Shown here: in pieces, positions 41,732 to 52,866 of the stretch | Layout of the letters: each line of letters opens with the position of its first letter | How positions within the stretch are numbered: the first letter of the stretch is position 1 | Assembly (NCBI GenBank): GCA_026002045.1 | Contig: BOAV01000006.1 | Location: 1 to 54,377 of the forward strand | DNA: 54,377 nt | From: Spirochaetia bacterium | GTDB taxonomy: Bacteria > Spirochaetota > Spirochaetia > Treponematales > Breznakiellaceae | Reading direction: 5' to 3' | Position numbers and translations under genes: made by a program | The notes under the pieces: model-generated | Seen by the model: only the letters and a program-made list of their open reading frames with translations | Database searches by the model: none | Told to the model about the DNA's origin: nothing

Positions 41732-44134
41732 TCAGTGCTGCCCTACAAGGGCTTGCAAAAATTCCACGGTCCCCTTTTTGTTGCCGCCAGGTCCCACGCA
41801 GGAGGGACAGCCGGATTTGCAGGGGCAGCGCTCCACCGCCGCCTGAATTGAGCGGAAAAGTTCTGTGGTGCGCCGGGCCAGGGCTTCTGAAAGGCCGGTG
41901 CCGCCGGGGTATTTGTCGTAGATGTAGAGGGCGGGTATGCCGAAATGGGGGTCCCGGACCCGCTCCGCAAGCCCCAGGTCGCGGGGGTCGCAGAGGAGAA
42001 AAATCGGCGCGATAAGTTTAATCAATGTGCCCGCGCCGGAAAGGACCGAGCCGGTTTCTTCCTCGTCCATGGCTGCAAGAACTGCGCCCCCTGCGGTGTC
42101 CGGCCCGAAGAGCAGGGCCAGGGAGCGGGTCTGCATCTCCTCCTCCGGGAGATCGATGTCCCCGTAGCCGATATTTTCCTGGGTGTGAAACCGGATCTTC
42201 TTGAACTTGGCAACCTGGGACCGGACCAGCACATCGCCGACCACACCCTTCGCCGCCGCAGTATTACTGTCGCCGCAGACAAAAGATTCGTCCTCGGACA
42301 GCACCTTGATATCGGTTTTCACAAGGCCGTCGGTAAAGTAATTTACCTCCGCTTCCCGGACGAGACATTTCCGGTTGGCGATGTCCAGGGATTCCACCAG
42401 GTACTGAGCGCCCCGGTGGATATAAACGGCGTTGACAAAGATAAGCTCCTTGGCGCTGGGCCGGTCCATTTCGCCGATGACGGCGTTGCGGCCCTTGGTG
42501 ACATCGATGATCACCACATTGTCCGCCGTGGCAGAACGCAGGCTGATCCCCTCCGCCGGGAAAGAGCGATCCGCCCAATGCCAACGCGAGCCGGTATGCC
42601 GGACTATGCCCTCTTCCTCAAGATATTCCAGCACGTCCCGCGCCCCTTTTCCAAATGGCCCCAAGGCCGCCGAAGATGCATCCAACTCCTCATTAGTGAA
42701 GGGCAGTTCAAAGGCGGCGCACTTGATGTGGTCGGTTAAAATGTAGGGATTGTCCGGGTCGAGGCGGGCTTCTTCCGCGCTTTTGCGGAAGAACCAGTCC
42801 GGGTCGTTCATGATGAACTGGTCTAAAGGGGAGGCGGAGGCCACAAAGACCGAGACCGATGTTCCCCCCCGCCTGCCCGCGCGGCCGGACTGCTGCCAGA
42901 AACTGTTGAAGGAGCCGGGAAAGCCCGCCACCACCGACGCGTCAAGGCCGCCGATGTCGATGCCCAGTTCCAGGGCGTTGGTGGACACCACCCCCTGGAT
43001 GCTCCCCTCCCGCAGGCCCTTCTCTATTTCCCGCCGCTCGTTGGGCAGCAGCCCGCCCCGGTAGGCCTCAACCTTGATGCGGGAATTGTCGGTGTAAAGG
43101 TTGGCCAGGTCCTCGTTCACGTAGGCGGCGGCTACCTCGGTCTTGACACGGGAATGGGCAAAGAGGATGGTCTTGATCCCCGCCTTGAGGAAGGCCAGCA
43201 TCCAGCGGCGGCTTTCGGTGACCACGCTGCGGCGAATGCCCTGCACCGCATCCACCAAAGGCGGGTTGTAGAGGATGATGCGCTTCTCGCCCCGGGGGGC
43301 GCCGTTATTGTCCACCAGCACAATTTCCTGCCCAATGAGGGCCTCGGAAAGTTCCCGTGGGTTGGCGATGGTGGCGGAGCAGAGGATAAACTGGGGCTTC
43401 GTACCGTAAAAAGCGGCTATCCGGCGCAGGCGGCGGATCACATCCGCCACATGGCTCCCCAATACGCCGCGATAGGCGTGGGCCTCGTCGATGACAATGT
43501 ACTTCAAACTGGAAAAAAACTTTATCCACTTGGGATGATTGGGCAGTATCCCCGCGTGGAGCATGTCGGGGTTGGAGATGATGATCCGCCCGGTATCACG
43601 GGCCGCCACCCGCAGGCTCTCCGGGGTATCCCCATCGTATGTTGAAACTTTTATGGGTAAACCCATAAAAGTTTCAACTAAGGAGTTGCCTGTGGCAACT
43701 CCACGGCCGTTTTTAATGTCCACCGAAGGTGGAAGGCCAACCAATTCATTCAGCTCAGACTGCTGATCCTGGGACAGGGCCTTGGTGGGGAACAGGTAGA
43801 GGCAGCGGGCCTTTTCATCTTTCAGCAGGGCCTGGAGACAGGGCAGGTTATAGCAGAGGGTCTTCCCCGAAGCGGTGGGGGTTACCACCACCACGTTTTT
43901 TCCCTGCCGGCACTGCTCCCAGACTTCAGCCTGATGGGTGTAGATCTGTTCGATTCCCCGGCGCTTGAGGGCGGCGGCAATCCGCCCGTCCAGGTCTTTG
44001 GGGAACGGCGCATAGCGGCCATCGGTGGCTTCCAAAACCCGTTCATAGGCGATATGGGGGGCAAATTCAGGGCTTTTAAGGATTGCGTCCAAGGGTAATA
44101 CCGCAGGTATTACCCCACTGGCCTGTTGGTTCAT
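41732..44134 (-). CDS. mrfA: DNA helicase MrfA (YprA), DEAD/DEAH superfamily 2
   Basis: An 800-residue helicase. Motif Q-like YTHQAEVWE, Walker A TPTASGKT (85-92), FPTKALSQDQ, DEAH (216-219), SATIANPREL, and QQSGRAGRRG motif VI are all present. The DUF1998 C-terminus carries RCPCKSGCPSCVG cysteines, as in MrfA. With MrfB it should repair bulky DNA lesions. The protein has an unusual insertion at about 134-158 coded largely by hairpins, and another hairpin codes residues 7-14. A GTG one codon before the ATG is possible. Confidence 0.92.
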   Translation of the reverse strand: MNQQASGVIPAVLPLDAILKSPEFAPHIAYERVLEATDGRYAPFPKDLDGRIAAALKRRGIEQIYTHQAEVWEQCRQGKNVVVVTPTASGKTLCYNLPCLQALLKDEKARCLYLFPTKALSQDQQSELNELVGLPPSVDIKNGRGVATGNSLVETFMGLPIKVSTYDGDTPESLRVAARDTGRIIISNPDMLHAGILPNHPKWIKFFSSLKYIVIDEAHAYRGVLGSHVADVIRRLRRIAAFYGTKPQFILCSATIANPRELSEALIGQEIVLVDNNGAPRGEKRIILYNPPLVDAVQGIRRSVVTESRRWMLAFLKAGIKTILFAHSRVKTEVAAAYVNEDLANLYTDNSRIKVEAYRGGLLPNERREIEKGLREGSIQGVVSTNALELGIDIGGLDASVVAGFPGSFNSFWQQSGRAGRRGGTSVSVFVASASPLDQFIMNDPDWFFRKSAEEARLDPDNPYILTDHIKCAAFELPFTNEELDASSAALGPFGKGARDVLEYLEEEGIVRHTGSRWHWADRSFPAEGISLRSATADNVVIIDVTKGRNAVIGEMDRPSAKELIFVNAVYIHRGAQYLVESLDIANRKCLVREAEVNYFTDGLVKTDIKVLSEDESFVCGDSNTAAAKGVVGDVLVRSQVAKFKKIRFHTQENIGYGDIDLPEEEMQTRSLALLFGPDTAGGAVLAAMDEEETGSVLSGAGTLIKLIAPIFLLCDPRDLGLAERVRDPHFGIPALYIYDKYPGGTGLSEALARRTTELFRSIQAAVERCPCKSGCPSCVGPGGNKKGTVEFLQALVGQH
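43641..43733. repeat. Three hairpins inserted in frame in mrfA
   Basis: GTTGAAACTTTTATGGG (43641-43657) pairs with 43662-43678. GGAGTTGCC (43682-43690) pairs with 43694-43702. TCCACC (43719-43724) pairs with 43728-43733. They code most of residues 134-165 of MrfA without breaking the frame. Confidence 0.85.
44093..44115. repeat. Hairpin in the 5' coding end of mrfA
   Basis: GGGTAATACC (44093-44102) pairs with GGTATTACCC (44106-44115), loop GCA. Codes residues about 7-14 (GVIPAVLP) of MrfA. Confidence 0.8.
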
Positions 44135-44250
44135 CACAAATTCATTTTACAATTAAGAAAGAACAAAGGTAAAGGCAGGCGCCGGGCGCTACAAGCTGCC
44201 GAAGAAAGTGGAAATCCCGGATGTTTTTGGAATTTTTTGGATTTATTCTA

Positions 44251-44279
44251 TCGACATATCAAGAATTTCCATTTATACT
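44251..44279 (+). promoter_or_regulatory. glgC promoter
   Basis: TCGACA (44251-44256), exactly 17 bp, TATACT (44274-44279): each box matches consensus at five of six positions. A leader of about 75 nt follows, containing GGAACCT (44306-44312) and AGGTTCC (44327-44333), which can pair. Confidence 0.65.
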
Positions 44280-44362
44280 AATAGAGGAGTTATTTTATCC
44301 GGAGGGGAACCTCGGGCTTCGGCGGAAGGTTCCGTAATCTAAAAAGGGAAAGGGGGCGTAAC

Positions 44363-45637
44363 ATGTCAGAAGTATTATCTATTGTGTTAGGCGGCGGAAA
44401 AGGAACCCGGTTGTTTCCTTTAACCCAGGCGCGGGCAAAACCTGCGGTTCCCTTTGGCGGCAAATTCCGGCTGGTGGATATCCCCATCTCAAACTGTATC
44501 AATGCCGGCTTAAAGCAGATCTACATCCTGACCCAGTTCAACTCAGCTTCCCTCCATCTGCACCTGGCCCAGACCTATGTGTTTGACCACTTTACCGACG
44601 GCTTTGTAGAGATTCTGGCGGCGGAACAGACCCCTGAACATTCAGGCTGGTACGAAGGAACCGCCGATGCGGTGCGCAAGAATTTTCTGCATTTCAGAAC
44701 CCAGAACCCTTCCTACTACCTCATCCTCTCCGGGGACCAGCTCTACCGGATGGACTTCGAAGACCTTTTGGCAAAGCACAAGGCATCCGGGGCGGCCATC
44801 ACCATTGCCGCCACCACGGTAAAACGGAATGATGCCAGCCAGTTGGGGATCCTCAAGGTGGATAAAAACAACCGGATCACGCAGTTCCTGGAAAAACCGG
44901 GACCCACCAGGGATATCGACGATTATAAAATCCCCGCAGAACTGCGGACCGACAAAAATCAAAAGGAAGATGGTTACCTGGCCTCCATGGGTATCTATGT
45001 CTTCAACGCCCAGGCGATGGAAGACTGCCTTGCCAATGAACTTTCCGACTTCGGCAAGGAAATAATTCCCGCGGCCATCAGCAAGCTTAAGGTGAACAGC
45101 TATATTTTTAACGGCTATTGGGAAGATATCGGGACCATCAAAAATTTTTACGAGGCCAATCTGGAACTGGCCACCCTTACGCCCCGGTTCGATTTTTACG
45201 ATGAGGAGCATCCCATTTATACCCATAGCCGCAGCCTGCCCCCTTCCAAGATAAATTTCGGCAACATGAACCAGTCCATTGCCGCCGAAGGCTGTATTAT
45301 CACCAACGCGATAATTACCAACTCCATCGTCGGGGTGCGGTCCGTTATTGAATCCGGTTCGAGCCTGAACGGGGTGATTTACATGGGCGCCGACTTTTAC
45401 GAAACCGATGCCCAAAAACAGGCCAATCTCGAAGCCCGTATTCCCAATGTGGGGATCGGCAAAGGGGTCATCGCCAAGGGCGCCATCATCGACAAGAACG
45501 CCCGCATCGGCGACGGCTGCCGCATCGGCGTGGACGACCTCAACCGCGCCGACGGCAACTTCGGCCACTACTACATCGTGGACGGCATCATCGTGATCCC
45601 GAAGAATACCATACTGTATCCGGGAACGGTGATTTAG
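44363..45637 (+). CDS. glgC: Glucose-1-phosphate adenylyltransferase
   Basis: Makes ADP-glucose for glycogen from glucose-1-phosphate and ATP. The 424-residue protein has the nucleotide-binding GGGKGTRLFPLTQARAKPAV (about 10-29), LSGDQLYRMDF and a sugar-phosphate region (FLEKPG, NGYWEDIGT), then a C-terminal left-handed beta-helix with hexapeptide repeats (about 310-424). Good AAAGGGGG precedes the ATG. It stands alone between mrfA and secA; no other glg gene is in the window. Confidence 0.94.
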   Translation: MSEVLSIVLGGGKGTRLFPLTQARAKPAVPFGGKFRLVDIPISNCINAGLKQIYILTQFNSASLHLHLAQTYVFDHFTDGFVEILAAEQTPEHSGWYEGTADAVRKNFLHFRTQNPSYYLILSGDQLYRMDFEDLLAKHKASGAAITIAATTVKRNDASQLGILKVDKNNRITQFLEKPGPTRDIDDYKIPAELRTDKNQKEDGYLASMGIYVFNAQAMEDCLANELSDFGKEIIPAAISKLKVNSYIFNGYWEDIGTIKNFYEANLELATLTPRFDFYDEEHPIYTHSRSLPPSKINFGNMNQSIAAEGCIITNAIITNSIVGVRSVIESGSSLNGVIYMGADFYETDAQKQANLEARIPNVGIGKGVIAKGAIIDKNARIGDGCRIGVDDLNRADGNFGHYYIVDGIIVIPKNTILYPGTVI

Positions 45638-45670
45638 ATTTACCAGGAAACCCTGCGGGTGGGCCGGGGC

Positions 45671-45699
45671 TTGTCCCCTCCCCCCGCCTGTGGTAAATT
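45671..45699 (+). promoter_or_regulatory. secA promoter, leaderless arrangement
   Basis: TTGTCC (45671-45676), 17-bp spacer, TAAATT (45694-45699), with the secA ATG at 45706, 6 nt after the -10 box. No Shine-Dalgarno. Confidence 0.5.
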
Positions 45700-45705
45700 A
45701 GATCC

Positions 45706-48485
<2,780 letters not shown>

Positions 48486-48489
<4 letters not shown>

Positions 48490-49991
48490 TTCGACTTTAC
48501 AAAAGCATCCCCATATCCGCTGCGCTTAAAACGCTGGAGTAGTGCGCCGCTTTCGCCCAGGTTGACCGGACCAATCAGGAGCCGGTATGTGGGTTTATCG
48601 GCGCTGCCCCCGGTTTGAATTGCAAGGGGATAGGATTTGTCTATTTTTGTTAAGGCGTCTTCCGCCGCTTCAGAGCGGCTAAAGGTCCCAAGCTGCAAAT
48701 AGTATTTACCATGCTCCAGCTCGCTGATACTGGGAACTGAAAAATGAGACGGAAACACTGAGAAAGCGCTTCCTCCGGCCCCGCCGGACTGTGCCTGGGC
48801 CGGAGGCTTTCCAATGGGATCAATAAAAAGGGATTCATCCAGGTAAGCCGTGGGGGGCGGATCCGGGGGCAGCTGGACCTGGGCAGAAGAACGCCGCTCA
48901 ATGGGGGCGATAAAGGCTTCAGGGGGAATAATATAATCGGCGGGGGTCGCCGGAGGCCGGTTTTCCGCAGGGATCAGGGCCAGGGGAACGTTTCCCAGGC
49001 CATTAGGGGGGACAGGTTCTCCCGCCGGAATATAAACACTGTCCGAATAGATGGATTCGGTTCTTCCGTCCGATGGGGACGCTATTTCGGCGCCGCCCCC
49101 CGGGCTGCCCTGAGCTATTATAATAGACCCATCATCAACATCCGGGCCGTCAATTACACCAACCGAGCCGCCCCGTGCCCAAATGGGATAGAGGGTAGAT
49201 TCAGGGGAATTGTTTTCAGCGTCCGCAAGTGCGGGCTTGCCGTTTTCAGGGGGAGAATCCCAATAAGAGTCCCAATCAGTATTATTCCCGGTTTTTTCAG
49301 TATTTTCTGTGTCTGGAGACAGACTGGGGCCGGGGTAGGCATTGGGGACATCTACAATAATATAGTCACGAAAGGGGTAAATCGTCGGAGCCGGTGCGGC
49401 AGGAACCGATGGGACCGAGGACGAAGAAACTGCCACAGGCTGCTTTGCCGACGGAGCAGGCAGGGCGGCTGCCGGCGGCAGGGGTATTGATGCCGGCGGC
49501 AGGGGTATTGATGCCGGAGTTTGCTGCCGGGGTTGGGTCCCCGCGAAAAGTCCCTGCGGGATTTTTGAATTATTTCTTTCAGTGGTATCGGCGGTTACCA
49601 TGGCGCGGGGGTTGTAATCCGGGTCCCCGCCGGCGCTAATCTCTTCGGTAAAGCGGGAAAAGGCTACGGGGTCCGCCGGCGCTTTCATGCTGATCCTGCC
49701 GATGGACTTTGGCTGCAACCCGATGCTTTTGGCAGCATCCTGGGAGAGGATTGCCAAAAGGCCGGGACTGTCGAGCCCGGTGGACACGATTACCCGGATT
49801 GTTTTTCCTGTTTCCAGGTTTGTGACATCCACCACCGTGTTCCGGGGAAAGGAATTGGTTGCCGCATAATACCCTTCCTGGGGAAGTTCTCCCAGAACCG
49901 CCGCTACTGCCGCCGAGCCTTCCCATACGGAAGCGTTGGTAAATACCGTCAGGGCTGCCAAAATAAACATAAAATTCCGTATATTTTTCAT
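48486..49991 (-). CDS. RlpA-like DPBB and SPOR-domain cell-wall protein
   Basis: A 501-residue exported protein. A signal peptide (about 1-24) is followed by a double-psi beta-barrel-like domain (about 35-105: NTVVDVTNLETGKTIRVIV, LSQDAAKSIGL). A long Pro/Ser-rich linker comes next, and a C-terminal SPOR domain (about 425-501: KYYLQLGTFSRSEAAEDAL, YRLLIGPV) binds denuded glycan at division sites. RlpA proteins are septal lytic transglycosylases; whether the catalytic residues are kept here is unclear. The linker includes a 21-bp tandem repeat coding ASIPLPP twice (about 49480-49512). ATG 49991 follows GGAAAGG; a start six codons earlier is possible. Confidence 0.7.
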
Positions 49992-50009
49992 AAGCCTTTC
50001 CTTTCCCAT

Positions 50010-50498
50010 TTATCCCTTCAAATGGGGCAGTAATCTGCGAACCGTCTGTTTAATACGGGCAAATTCATCATTCATATTATTATTGTTTCTCCCGGCATAC
50101 CGCTCTTCGTAGAGAAACTCATAGGGCATGGTTTTATAGAGCCTGAGGGATATATCTCCGGGCTTCCGGATTCTCCCGCCTGCCGCAGCCGGAAAATCCA
50201 GCATGGCAAGGATAAAGTAATCCACTCCCCCCTCTACGGCCCCGGAAAGATCCCCCATGGCCTCATCGGGGAATTCCTTGTCTGATTTTTCAGCCAGCCG
50301 GAGAACCGGGGAGTTGCTGACAATATGGCCTTCCTCGAAAAATACTTCCATAAGGCTGTTTTCCCAGAGGCTTGAATATTCATTGGCCTTTGCATCCTCC
50401 CAGAGCCCGGTCTCTATCACCAAAAAAGAGATCGTGGCCCCCTGAAGGGGCAGCGTCATGAGGACCAGTAAAAGCGGCAGCGCCAAAAGACGTTTCAA
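50010..50498 (-). CDS. Small exported protein of unknown function
   Basis: A 162-residue protein with a clear signal peptide (MKRLLALPLLLVLMTLPLQGA, cleavage near 20-21). The mature part has an alpha/beta pattern (ISFLVIETGLW, VDYFILAMLDF) and a C-terminal helix. No family recognised. Its stop is immediately followed by the possible upstream start of the SPOR gene, so the two are probably cotranscribed and may act together in the envelope. Confidence 0.65.
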   Translation of the reverse strand: MKRLLALPLLLVLMTLPLQGATISFLVIETGLWEDAKANEYSSLWENSLMEVFFEEGHIVSNSPVLRLAEKSDKEFPDEAMGDLSGAVEGGVDYFILAMLDFPAAAGGRIRKPGDISLRLYKTMPYEFLYEERYAGRNNNNMNDEFARIKQTVRRLLPHLKG

Positions 50499-50528
50499 AA
50501 TCGTGGTATCTCCCTCATTTCATATCGG

Positions 50529-50550
50529 CTAATTTCTCATGAGTAATTAG
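50529..50550. promoter_or_regulatory. Near-perfect 22-bp dyad between divergent genes
   Basis: CTAATT (50529-50534) and AATTAG (50545-50550) flank the palindrome CTCATGAG (50536-50543); only the two T positions between break the symmetry. It sits in the 113-bp divergent region in front of the NusG-like gene and could be a regulator site. Confidence 0.4.
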
Positions 50551-50611
50551 CGGGAAGCAGCGGATAATTTATATATAGAAAAAGCCTTTTTATTAGTGTA
50601 TATTCAGGGGG

Positions 50612-51154
50612 ATGAATTACTTTGCAATACAGGTAAAAACACGGTCAGAGGAAAAGTACATCAAACTTTTTAAGGCGCTGTACCCGGAAGTCAAAATACC
50701 TATTCATTTTCCCAAACGGAAAATTGATATACGCAGAGGGGGCAGGATCATTCCATCCTCCTCGGGGATTTTTCCCGGTTATATCTTTCTGGAAGTTGAA
50801 GATGGTGAGGATATCCACCGGTACCAGTGGGCCTTTCGCCGGACAGATGGTTTTTTCCGCTTTCTGAAGTCCAATCAGAACATTTCCCCCCTGACGGATC
50901 GGGACCTTGAGATTGTCCTTCACTTTGTCAAAAAGGTCGGCCCTGTGGCGGGGACATCCAGGGTCTACTTTAACGAGAATTCCCGCATCGTTGTGGTGGA
51001 AGGACCCCTGATGGGGCTTGAGGGGAGCATCATAAAGGTCGATAAAAGAAAAGGGAGAGCGAAGATCAAACTGGATCTGTACAATGATTCCTTTTCCATC
51101 GACCTTGCCTTTGAGGTAATCGGCGCGGCAGCGCGGCCCGGGTCGGTATTATAA
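50612..51154 (+). CDS. NusG-family antitermination protein (specialised paralogue, LoaP/RfaH type)
   Basis: A 180-residue NusG paralogue. The NGN domain (about 1-110) begins MNYFAIQVKTRSEEKYI and contains FPGYIFLEVED, the classic strand-helix signature. A KOW domain (about 122-165) has RIVVVEGPLMGLEGSIIKVDKRKGRAKIKL. The genes after it are polysaccharide genes, the typical setting for RfaH, LoaP or UpxY-type factors that prevent premature termination in long surface-sugar operons. It is unlikely to be the core NusG, which usually sits with secE and rplK. Confidence 0.8.
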   Translation: MNYFAIQVKTRSEEKYIKLFKALYPEVKIPIHFPKRKIDIRRGGRIIPSSSGIFPGYIFLEVEDGEDIHRYQWAFRRTDGFFRFLKSNQNISPLTDRDLEIVLHFVKKVGPVAGTSRVYFNENSRIVVVEGPLMGLEGSIIKVDKRKGRAKIKLDLYNDSFSIDLAFEVIGAAARPGSVL

Positions 51155-51180
51155 GGTCCGGAAATCTTCGATAAAAAACA

Positions 51181-52728
51181 ATGACCACAAAAAAATCGGG
51201 ACGTTTGTACATTATCGGGGCGGGGTTTGCCGGGCAGACCCTGGCCAATGAGATCAGGGCCAAGGCCATCTTCGGCGAGGTAGTCGCCTTTCTGGACGAT
51301 GACCCGGAAAAAATCGGCCGCCGTCTGGGCGGCATCCCCGTTTTGGGGCCCATCCGGGATGTGGCCAAGCTCCTGCGGATGAACCCCGCGGACGAGGCGA
51401 TCATCGCCATACCCAGCGCCAGCCAGGAATACCTTAAGGAACTTTACGGCATCCTCAAAAAGGCGGGTTTTGAAAAGATCCGCATCCTGCCGGGGATTTC
51501 CCAGATCATTGAGGGCGACGCCCACCTGATCCAGACCCGTAACATCGATCCTCAAGATCTTTTGGGCCGCACCCCGGTGGCCATCAATTTAAAGGAAAGC
51601 CTGAATTACCTGCGGGGCAAGCGGGTGCTGGTCACCGGCGCGGGGGGCTCCATCGGCAGCGAACTCTGCCGGCAGCTCCTTTCCGGGGGGGCGTCCCGGC
51701 TCTACCTCTTTGGGCACGGGGAAAATTCAATCTACCAGATCGATAAGGAACTGCGGCTCTTGCAGGAAGAGGGGGTCGGCGAAAAGGCCACCCTGGTACC
51801 CATCATCGGGGACCTGAAAGACGCGGCATACATGGACTACATCATGGGCCATCTCAAGGCGGACGTGATTTTCCATACCGCCGCCTACAAGCATGTGCCC
51901 ATGATGGAAGAAAACCCTGTGGCGGCCATCGAAAACAACCTCTTCGGTACGGAAAACCTTATCCGCTCCGCCCGGAAACACGGGGTCAAGCGCTTTGTCC
52001 ACATCACCACCGACAAGGCCGTGGAGCCGGTTTCGGTCTACGGCGCATCCAAGTACCTCTGCGAACGGCTGGTTCTGGAGGAGGCGGTAAACGCCGAATC
52101 GGCGGCCGAAAGGGTGTCAGGCGCCAATCTGAACGAAGGCGGAGACCTCAAATTCATGGTCGTCCGGTTCGGGAATGTTTTGGGTTCACGGGGCTCCATC
52201 GTGCCACTTTTCCAGAAGCAGATTGAACGGGGCGGCCCGGTGACGGTCACCCACCCGGACATGCGCCGCTGGTTCATGACCATCCCCGAAGCCTGTTCCC
52301 TGGTGCTCAAGGCCGGGGGGGTCGGTGAAAACGGCAACCTCTACCTTTTGGACATGGGTGAATCGATCCGCATCCGGGACATGGCGGAGCAGATGATCCG
52401 GTTCTACGGCTTTGAGCCCGAGGAGGACATCAAAATCGAATACGTGGGCCTCCGCCCCGGCGAAAGGCTGGACGAGCAGCTCTGGAGCGAGGATGAAATT
52501 CCCCGTGAAACCCCCTACAGCCGCATCCTCCGGGTGGACCGGCGTTTTCCCCCGGTAACGGATATCCGCAGCCTTTCGGAAAAGCTCAGGCCCATCTGTT
52601 ACTTTGATCCCCAACAGCCCCGGATGTACCGGAACAGCGAACTTCTGCGGGAACTCCTCGCCGAATCCATCCCCAGCCTTTTTGCCGCGGTCTACGCGGG
52701 GGCCGTTCCGGAGCGGATGCATGGTTAA
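51181..52728 (+). CDS. CapD-type nucleotide-sugar dehydratase/epimerase
   Basis: A 515-residue polysaccharide biosynthesis protein. An N-terminal Rossmann domain (IIGAGFAG, 11-18; CoA-binding-like) leads to an extended SDR catalytic domain with VTGAGGSIGSEL (151-162), TAAYKHVPMMEENP, TTDKAV and the YxxxK of SVYGASKYLCE, then RRWFMTIPEA. It resembles UDP-N-acetylglucosamine 4,6-dehydratases (FlaA1/WbpM/CapD), but lacks the usual membrane segments in front, so it is probably soluble. Begins 26 bp after the NusG-like gene. Confidence 0.85.
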   Translation: MTTKKSGRLYIIGAGFAGQTLANEIRAKAIFGEVVAFLDDDPEKIGRRLGGIPVLGPIRDVAKLLRMNPADEAIIAIPSASQEYLKELYGILKKAGFEKIRILPGISQIIEGDAHLIQTRNIDPQDLLGRTPVAINLKESLNYLRGKRVLVTGAGGSIGSELCRQLLSGGASRLYLFGHGENSIYQIDKELRLLQEEGVGEKATLVPIIGDLKDAAYMDYIMGHLKADVIFHTAAYKHVPMMEENPVAAIENNLFGTENLIRSARKHGVKRFVHITTDKAVEPVSVYGASKYLCERLVLEEAVNAESAAERVSGANLNEGGDLKFMVVRFGNVLGSRGSIVPLFQKQIERGGPVTVTHPDMRRWFMTIPEACSLVLKAGGVGENGNLYLLDMGESIRIRDMAEQMIRFYGFEPEEDIKIEYVGLRPGERLDEQLWSEDEIPRETPYSRILRVDRRFPPVTDIRSLSEKLRPICYFDPQQPRMYRNSELLRELLAESIPSLFAAVYAGAVPERMHG

Positions 52729-52741
52729 TGAATTGAAGAGA

Positions 52742-52849
52742 AACCACAGAGGACACGGAGGAGAAGACACAGAGAGCACAGAGAAAAGAAAAGAGGCAAT
52801 TTTTAGTATTCTCTGTGTCCTCTGCGATTACTCTGTGTCCTCTGTGGTT
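52742..52849. repeat. CACAGAG inverted repeat, second copy
   Basis: AACCACAGAGGACAC (52742-52756) is perfectly mirrored at 52835-52849; more CACAGAG and CTCTGTG units lie between. It separates the CapD-type gene from the DegT gene. Confidence 0.9.
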
Positions 52850-52866
52850 ATATTTTAGGAATATAT

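Noticed and set aside
50599..50604. TATATT 7 nt before the NusG-like start
   Set aside because: No acceptable -35 box lies 16-18 bp upstream, so I did not call a promoter.
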